From Chloroflexota bacterium (lineage in GTDB: Bacteria > Chloroflexota > Anaerolineae > Anaerolineales > DRKV01), in contig DRKV01000480.1 of assembly GCA_011051635.1 (NCBI GenBank), positions 1 to 10,933 of the forward strand: DNA of 10,933 nucleotides, given 5' to 3'. The position numbers and the translations under genes were made by a program. Of the stretch, positions 7,006 through 10,933 are shown one piece after another (the first letter of the stretch is position 1; every line of letters begins with the position of its first letter). A model generated the notes under the pieces. That model did not search any database and was not told the origin of the DNA. It saw only the letters and a list, made by a program, of their open reading frames with translations.

Positions 7006-7206
7006 TTATTTCTTGGTCTGGAACTTGAACAAACTGTAGGCCGCGCAGTATCCTGTCAGGCCGGTGACCAGAGCGATGATGCCCACGATGCCCAGAATAA
7101 CGCCCAGGGTGCCTCCCACCACTCCGCCGAAACCGACGTATAGCAGGATGATGCCCAGAATGACGCGTACAACGCGGTCCCACGTGGCTTCATTGGCTTT
7201 GAACAT
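7006..7206 (-). CDS. DUF2892 (YgaP-type) small inner-membrane protein
   Basis: A 66-residue membrane protein of the DUF2892 family. It begins NEATWDRVVRVILGIILLYVG (about residues 5-24), then has a second hydrophobic segment (about 29-50), TGLTGYCAAYSLF with the family cysteine, and a basic C-terminus (KFQTKK). It is probably two membrane helices with no enzymatic part. Family members occur alone or as the tail of rhodanese (YgaP) and other redox proteins. Here the next gene downstream is a thioredoxin with the same kind of tail, which suggests a shared membrane redox or sulfur role (inference). AAGGAG (minus strand, 7213-7218) sits six bases before the ATG and fixes the start. Confidence 0.88.
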   Translation of the reverse strand: MFKANEATWDRVVRVILGIILLYVGFGGVVGGTLGVILGIVGIIALVTGLTGYCAAYSLFKFQTKK

Positions 7207-7386
7207 AGTACACTCCTTTTGGATTGGGTTGGGGGTTACAGAGAAAAGAATCGGCAATCTCTGTCAAAATAGATGCAGTTTGTCGGAAAGGGTTACATCC
7301 GAAAAGAGGATGTGCCCTGCCGGGCAAATCTTACGCACCTGAAAAGAGGAAACACCGTGCTTCGCAAAGGGGAGCGGGGCGGGAGG
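7207..7386. other. Gene-free upstream region of the DUF2892 gene with short repeats
   Basis: No gene is visible in this 180-base stretch. It holds several elements: an inverted repeat ACAGAGA (7238-7244) / TCTCTGT (7258-7264); a minus-strand TTGACA (7262-7267) overlapping that repeat, but without a good -10 box at 16-18 bases; an inverted repeat ACATCC (7295-7300) / GGATGT (7308-7313); TGCCC/GGCA-type dyad symmetry around 7313-7326; and the exact 10-base direct repeat gaaaagagga at 7301-7310 and 7341-7350. Together they suggest a regulated or structured leader of the DUF2892-thioredoxin transcript. I cannot match it to a known riboswitch. Confidence 0.4.
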
Positions 7387-7547
7387 CAGCGGTCAGCGGT
7401 CAGTGGTCGGCGGTCAGTGGTCAGCCGTCCACCGTCCATCGTCCATCATCCATCATCCACCGTCCACAGTCAGTGGCCAGTGGTCAGCGGTCAGTTGTCA
7501 GTCGTCCACCGCACCCCGCACCTCGCACGTGGTACGTGCCACGCCCC
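7387..7547. repeat. Heptamer tandem repeat block 4, 23 units ending exactly at a stop codon
   Basis: The 161 bases divide without a break into 23 units of 7. Unit type changes along the array: cagYggt-like units (7387-7428), then ccaYcRt-like units (7429-7470), cagtggt-like again (7471-7505), then ccaccgc and acNtNgc-like units up to 7547. The first and second types are roughly reverse complements, so long hairpins or a cruciform are possible. The array abuts the phosphatase stop codon at 7548 directly. Confidence 0.92.
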
Positions 7548-8837
7548 TCATCCCAACCGCGCTCCCAAAAACGGAACCAGCATTTCTTGCGGGTGCAGGC
7601 CACCGTGCCGCCCCAACAGCGGATTGTCCTTCATCGGCCACCACAGGTAAGCGGTGCCGGTGGACAACGCCGTCAGGTCGCCGAGGCGGTCGGGGAGGGC
7701 CGGGTGCATCTCGCCGGGGCCGTATAGGCCGCTCTCCAGCACCGCCGCCGAATCCAGCACCCGGAACGTCCCCGGCTCCCAGGCGCGCTCCAGGTAATCC
7801 CGCACCGCATCCCGCTCTCCGGGGCGCGGATACAGGAAGAACAGACGGTGCTCCCCCGTGGGGTTGATGTGCAGCATCCGGTTCAAATCGGGGTGGGAGC
7901 GCAACGCATAGCGCGGACTCTTGGGAGTGTGTATCTGCCCGTGGTCGGCCAGCAGGATGACGGCGGTATCCTTGCGGGCTGCGGCGCTCAAGGCATCCAA
8001 AAAGTGCCGCTCGAACGCGTAACTGAAGAGCGCAAAATCTCCCGCGGCGCGCTCATCCTCCGGCCCGTAGCGGTGCGCCAGCGTATCCACGTTGCTCCAA
8101 TAAACCCAGGTGTACAGCCGCTCCCCGGCCTTCTCCTCCAGCAAGGCGCGCACATTGACCCACAACTCCGCCGCCGAGCCGTAGGGGTGCATCTCCACTT
8201 CCTTGAGAAACATCCGCGAAAGCCCCGACCCGTTGATGGTGTAATGCTGGAACGCGTGCGCCGACACTCCGTGCGCCTTCAGATGGCTGCCCATCGTGGA
8301 GAAGGGCAGGTACTCCTCCGGCTTGAACCCCGCCTTTTCCAGCGAACCCCCGCCGCCCCGGAACTGAATTGGGCCGTGGGTAATCATGTTCGCCACTACG
8401 CCGTATTCCTTCAGCCACAACTCGTACCCGACGATGCCATGCTCTCGGGGGCTGCGTCCCGTCCACAGGGTAGTCAACGCCGCGCAAGTCGTGCTGGGAC
8501 TGATGGAAGTCAACGGGGCGAGCACCCCCGCTTCCCGCAGCCTGCGCCACACCGGGGCGGTGCCGTCCTCCATCCAGCGCTGCAAACGGTGGAGCGCCAG
8601 CGCATCCACCAGGATAACGACCACATGACGGGCTGTCCCGCCCAGCGGCTGGTAAATCATTCCATCCAGGGGACGCCCCGCAATCTCCGGCACACCCAGC
8701 AGGCGGCAAACCGTATCGGGGACGTTGAAAATGCTGTTGCCCTCGTAGTGGGGATACAAAAACGATTCACCCTGCGGCATGCCGGGCAGTTGCCGCCCTT
8801 GCAGCAGGGGAAGGCGCTGTGCTACCAAATCGGTCAT
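7548..8837 (-). CDS. Alkaline phosphatase superfamily protein (type I phosphodiesterase / nucleotide pyrophosphatase-like)
   Basis: A 429-residue protein without a signal peptide, so probably cytoplasmic. It has the metal and nucleophile pattern of the superfamily: VVVILVDAL (D78), SISPSTTCAALTTLWTG with Thr117 the likely nucleophile, SPREHGIVGYE (H133), NVDTLAHRYGP (D251, H255), LLADHGQ (D298, H299) and GRHGGLHPQEMLVP (H411). These ligands fit two zinc or similar metal ions. The substrate is not evident; phosphodiester, nucleotide, phosphonate or cofactor-independent phosphoglycerate chemistry all occur in related families. The minus-strand GAGGAG at 8843-8848, five bases before the ATG, supports the start. 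It is transcribed alone, divergent from the solute-binding lipoprotein, and its stop touches a heptamer repeat array. Confidence 0.85.
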   Translation of the reverse strand: MTDLVAQRLPLLQGRQLPGMPQGESFLYPHYEGNSIFNVPDTVCRLLGVPEIAGRPLDGMIYQPLGGTARHVVVILVDALALHRLQRWMEDGTAPVWRRLREAGVLAPLTSISPSTTCAALTTLWTGRSPREHGIVGYELWLKEYGVVANMITHGPIQFRGGGGSLEKAGFKPEEYLPFSTMGSHLKAHGVSAHAFQHYTINGSGLSRMFLKEVEMHPYGSAAELWVNVRALLEEKAGERLYTWVYWSNVDTLAHRYGPEDERAAGDFALFSYAFERHFLDALSAAARKDTAVILLADHGQIHTPKSPRYALRSHPDLNRMLHINPTGEHRLFFLYPRPGERDAVRDYLERAWEPGTFRVLDSAAVLESGLYGPGEMHPALPDRLGDLTALSTGTAYLWWPMKDNPLLGRHGGLHPQEMLVPFLGARLG

Positions 8838-8852
8838 GGTTGCTCCTCACGG

Positions 8853-8858
8853 TATAAT
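8853..8858 (+). promoter_or_regulatory. Perfect TATAAT -10 box, 7 bases before the lipoprotein ATG
   Basis: TATAAT is followed by ccgttgc and then ATG at 8866. Transcription normally starts six to seven bases after the -10 box, which would place the RNA start on or next to the ATG and give a leaderless message. No convincing -35 hexamer is found 16-18 bases upstream. The reverse complement (GGATTATACC) could also serve the divergent phosphatase gene. Confidence 0.5.
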
Positions 8859-8865
8859 CCGTTGC

Positions 8866-10296
8866 ATGATAGTCAAGTTGCCGCCAATCTTACCCCAAAA
8901 ATGTGGGATTCACCTGAGAACTTTCCTGTTCGCCCTCCTTTTCTTCTTGATGAGCGCCTGCGGCGCGGGGGGCAAGCCCCCTTCGGAGGGGCTGCCGACC
9001 CCCAAAGCGAGTATCACCCCCAAAGGCACCGCCCTCCCCACCGCGCCCCCAAAAGCCAGCCCCACCCCTGAAAGCACCGCTACCCCCAGGGTGGCCGTCT
9101 CCGCCCTGGAGGGGGTGCAAGTTCCCCTTTGGCATCTTCTCCCCGATAAATGGCTTCGCGGGCCGGTGGCGCGCTTCAATCGGGAGAACCCTTGGGGCAT
9201 CGAGGTCGTCCCCCGTGCCTTCCCCGACGAAGCCGCCCTGACGGATGCCCTTCCGGAGGCCTCCCCCGGCACGGTACTCCTCGGCTACCCGCGGTGGGAG
9301 AGTCCTGACAACTTGAGCGACCTGACCCCCTGGCTGAACGACCCTCACTACGGGATGCCCGCCGAAGAGCAGGCCGATTTTTTCGAGACCTTTTGGGACG
9401 AAGGGTGGGAGGGGGAAACGCTGCTCACGCTGCCCCTGCTGCGCTCGGCGGCTTTTCTGGCGCGCAACCACACCTGGGCGGCGGAGTTGGGCTACCCGGC
9501 CATCCCGCAGGATGTGAGCGCCTTTCAGGCGCAGGCCTGCGCGGCCAACGCCGCCCTGCGCGGGGATGACGATGTGTACAACGACGGCCTGGGAGGCTGG
9601 GTGGTGGATACGCGTCCACCGGTCATGCTGGGCTGGCTGTATGCCTTTGGCGCGCCCCTCACGGCAGATGGAACCTACCGTTTCGATACGCCGGAGGGCG
9701 AGACAGCCTTCGGTTTTCTCAAGGCTCTGTTCGACGAGAATTGTGCCTGGGTGGGTGAGGAAGCGTACCCCGATGCGTATTTCAGCGCCCGGCAGGCGCT
9801 TTTCGTCTCCGCCACGCTGAGCGACCTGCCTTTTCTGGAGCAAGCCTTCGCAGAAGCAGGCAGCCGCGACCACTGGGGTGCGCTGCCCTTCCCCTCCGCG
9901 CCGGGAGAGGAGCCTGCGCTGCCCACTTTCGGGCCTTCCTTCGGGATGCTGCGCGGGGCGGACGAGGCTCATTCCCTGGCGGGATGGCTCTTCATGCGCT
10001 GGATGCTCTCCCCCGATGTCCTGGCGGATTTGGCCCGCCAGAGTGGGTATCTGCCCGTGCGCCGCGCCGCCCTGGATGCCCTGGCGGACTACGGCGCGCT
10101 GCATCCTGCCTGGCAGGCAGTCGCCGAGGCGCTACCCTACGCCCGCCCCGAGCCGAGCCTGCCCTCCTGGAGCGCCGTCCAATGGGTTTTGCAGGATGCC
10201 GGGGAGCAGGTCTTCCGCTCCTACTTCACCGCCGACCGCATCACCGAGACCCTGCAATTGTTAGAGGAAACCGCCAACAGTCTCGCCGCACCGTAG
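8866..10296 (+). CDS. Extracellular solute-binding lipoprotein (ABC-importer family 1-like)
   Basis: A 476-residue exported lipoprotein. The signal peptide has a hydrophobic core FLFALLFFL (20-28) and a lipobox MSAC, with Cys32 as anchor. A Pro/Thr/Lys-rich linker (about 37-80) then spaces the folded part from the membrane. The remainder reads like a family 1 periplasmic-binding protein: PLWHLLPDKWLRGPVARFNREN near the start, DLTPWLND, LPLLRSAAFLARN, a FGAPLTADGTYRFDTPEGETAFGFLKALFDEN stretch beginning near 262, FGPSFGMLRGADEAHSLAGWLFMRWMLSP near 357-385, and QSGYLPVRRAAL. Such proteins usually feed sugar or oligosaccharide importers, but no permease or ATPase gene is adjacent. ATG at 8866 has no ribosome binding site; a start at TTG 8878 would still leave a full signal peptide. 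Confidence 0.85.
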   Translation: MIVKLPPILPQKCGIHLRTFLFALLFFLMSACGAGGKPPSEGLPTPKASITPKGTALPTAPPKASPTPESTATPRVAVSALEGVQVPLWHLLPDKWLRGPVARFNRENPWGIEVVPRAFPDEAALTDALPEASPGTVLLGYPRWESPDNLSDLTPWLNDPHYGMPAEEQADFFETFWDEGWEGETLLTLPLLRSAAFLARNHTWAAELGYPAIPQDVSAFQAQACAANAALRGDDDVYNDGLGGWVVDTRPPVMLGWLYAFGAPLTADGTYRFDTPEGETAFGFLKALFDENCAWVGEEAYPDAYFSARQALFVSATLSDLPFLEQAFAEAGSRDHWGALPFPSAPGEEPALPTFGPSFGMLRGADEAHSLAGWLFMRWMLSPDVLADLARQSGYLPVRRAALDALADYGALHPAWQAVAEALPYARPEPSLPSWSAVQWVLQDAGEQVFRSYFTADRITETLQLLEETANSLAAP

Positions 10297-10319
10297 TCCC
10301 AGACCTGACGGCGGTGTTT

Positions 10320-10362
10320 GCGCGAGACTGCCGAAGTCTCCAAGACTTCGGCAGTCTCGCGC
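10320..10362. terminator. 20-bp perfect inverted repeat between convergent genes
   Basis: The arms at 10320-10339 and 10343-10362 are exact reverse complements around a 3-base loop (cca). No T-run follows on either strand, so it is not a classical intrinsic terminator, but its position 23 bases after the lipoprotein stop and 12 bases from the convergent gene's stop fits a two-way transcription end. Each arm is itself partly palindromic (AGACT, gccga, AGTCT), so two small hairpins or one long one can form. It may be a dispersed REP-like element; that would need a genome-wide search. Confidence 0.65.
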
Positions 10363-10374
10363 CGGGAGTTTCCA

Positions 10375-10933
10375 TCACGATGCCGCTTTCAAAAAATCCG
10401 GGGCGCGTTTCTCCAGGAATGCGCTCACCCCCTCGCGGTGTTCCGCACCCCGTCCGGCAATCTCCTGCAAGTGACCTTCGTAATCCAGCACCTCGCGCAG
10501 GTGCGGCAAAATAGCGCGGTTGAAAGCGCGCTTGGTCAGCCCCATCGCCTTGACCGGGCCGCGGGCCAGTTCCGCCGCCCAGGATTGCGCTGCGGAAAGC
10601 GCGCTCGCCGCAGGCACAACCCGGTTGACCATCCCCCAAGCCAGGGCTTGTTCGGCGGAAATAGGGGCGTTGGTGAAGGCGAATTCGGCAGCGCGCCCCA
10701 GCCCGATGAGGTGGGGCAGCAGCAGGGAGACGGCAGAATCGGGGGCCAGGCCGATGCCCAGAAACCCCACCCAGAAGCGGGCTGTCTCGGCGGCGACGCG
10801 CAGGTCGCAGGCCAGGGCGACACCCAGCGCCGCTCCCGCCGCCGCCCCCTCGATGGCCGCCAGAACGGGCTTCTCAATCTGACGCAGTTCCAGCACCAGC
10901 GGGGAATAAGTCTGGGCCAGATGCCGGCGGTAG
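10375..10933 (-). CDS. Enoyl-CoA hydratase/isomerase family protein (PaaG-like), 5' end outside the window
   Basis: The C-terminal 185 residues of a crotonase-fold protein are visible; the frame stays open to the window edge, so the start and the first 70 or so residues are missing. Visible features: IEKPVLAAIEGAAAGAALGV, which forms the second oxyanion-hole loop, ACDLRVAAETARF, then GIGLAPDSAVSLLLPHLIG, AEFAFTNAPISAEQALAWGMVNRVVP and a C-terminal FLEKRAPDF. The GLxPDS motif, with Asp where hydratases carry Glu, is typical of PaaG-like enoyl-CoA isomerases of phenylacetate or fatty acid breakdown, so isomerase activity is more likely than hydratase. The family is certain; the exact substrate is not. 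It is convergent with the solute-binding lipoprotein gene. Confidence 0.88.
   Translation of the reverse strand, partial: YRRHLAQTYSPLVLELRQIEKPVLAAIEGAAAGAALGVALACDLRVAAETARFWVGFLGIGLAPDSAVSLLLPHLIGLGRAAEFAFTNAPISAEQALAWGMVNRVVPAASALSAAQSWAAELARGPVKAMGLTKRAFNRAILPHLREVLDYEGHLQEIAGRGAEHREGVSAFLEKRAPDFLKAAS

Noticed and set aside
7238..7350. Known riboswitch in the DUF2892 upstream region
   Set aside because: I compared the stretch on both strands with motifs I know (TPP, SAM, cobalamin, fluoride, guanidine, c-di-GMP) and found no convincing match.
8890..10104. Long minus-strand open frame opposite the solute-binding lipoprotein
   Set aside because: The plus-strand frame has a signal peptide, lipobox and family segments; the antisense product is low-complexity Gly/Arg-rich.

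Overview
The window reads as a chromosomal segment of a GC-rich (roughly 60-65% by eye) bacterium. Lipobox-type lipoproteins, an archaeal-type NurA nuclease in a bacterial setting, mostly AAGGAG-like ribosome binding sites and abundant heptamer tandem repeats between genes suggest Chloroflexota (Anaerolineae-like). That taxonomic call is inference; there is no rRNA or marker gene to settle it. I see no insertion sequence, prophage, tRNA or CRISPR array.

Left part, minus strand (127-5381): four genes in one direction and tightly packed. In transcription order they are a NurA-domain nuclease, a 212-residue protein resembling the N-terminal HAS-barrel of HerA, a secreted or membrane-anchored penicillin-acylase-family (S45) hydrolase, and RsmI, the 16S rRNA 2'-O-methyltransferase. 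The junctions are 70 bases, a 4-base ATGA overlap and 5 bases, so a single operon is likely. A promoter candidate (TTGCGG-17-TACAAT) lies in front of nurA.

Middle part (5382-7547): a 207-base divergent spacer holds a perfect 10-bp inverted repeat, followed by a plus-strand SIMPL-domain lipoprotein. Convergent to it, on the minus strand, are a small DUF2892 membrane protein and then a thioredoxin fused to a DUF2892-type membrane domain. An intrinsic-terminator-like hairpin sits between these two, only 9 bases before the thioredoxin start codon. Upstream of the DUF2892 gene, 341 bases carry no gene; they hold several short repeats and a long heptamer array.

Right part (7548-10933): a minus-strand alkaline-phosphatase-superfamily (type I phosphodiesterase-like) enzyme and a plus-strand solute-binding lipoprotein diverge from only 28 bases. 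A perfect TATAAT there lies 7 bases before the lipoprotein ATG, which suggests a leaderless mRNA. A 20-bp perfect inverted repeat then separates the lipoprotein gene from a convergent enoyl-CoA hydratase/isomerase gene cut by the window end.

The most unusual property of the window is non-coding: four intergenic spaces are built of in-phase 7-bp degenerate tandem repeats (plus one 8-bp array). Each begins at or within a few bases of a stop codon, and in rsmI the repeat encodes the last residues and the stop. The most interesting protein pair is NurA with a HAS-barrel protein that has no ATPase domain.
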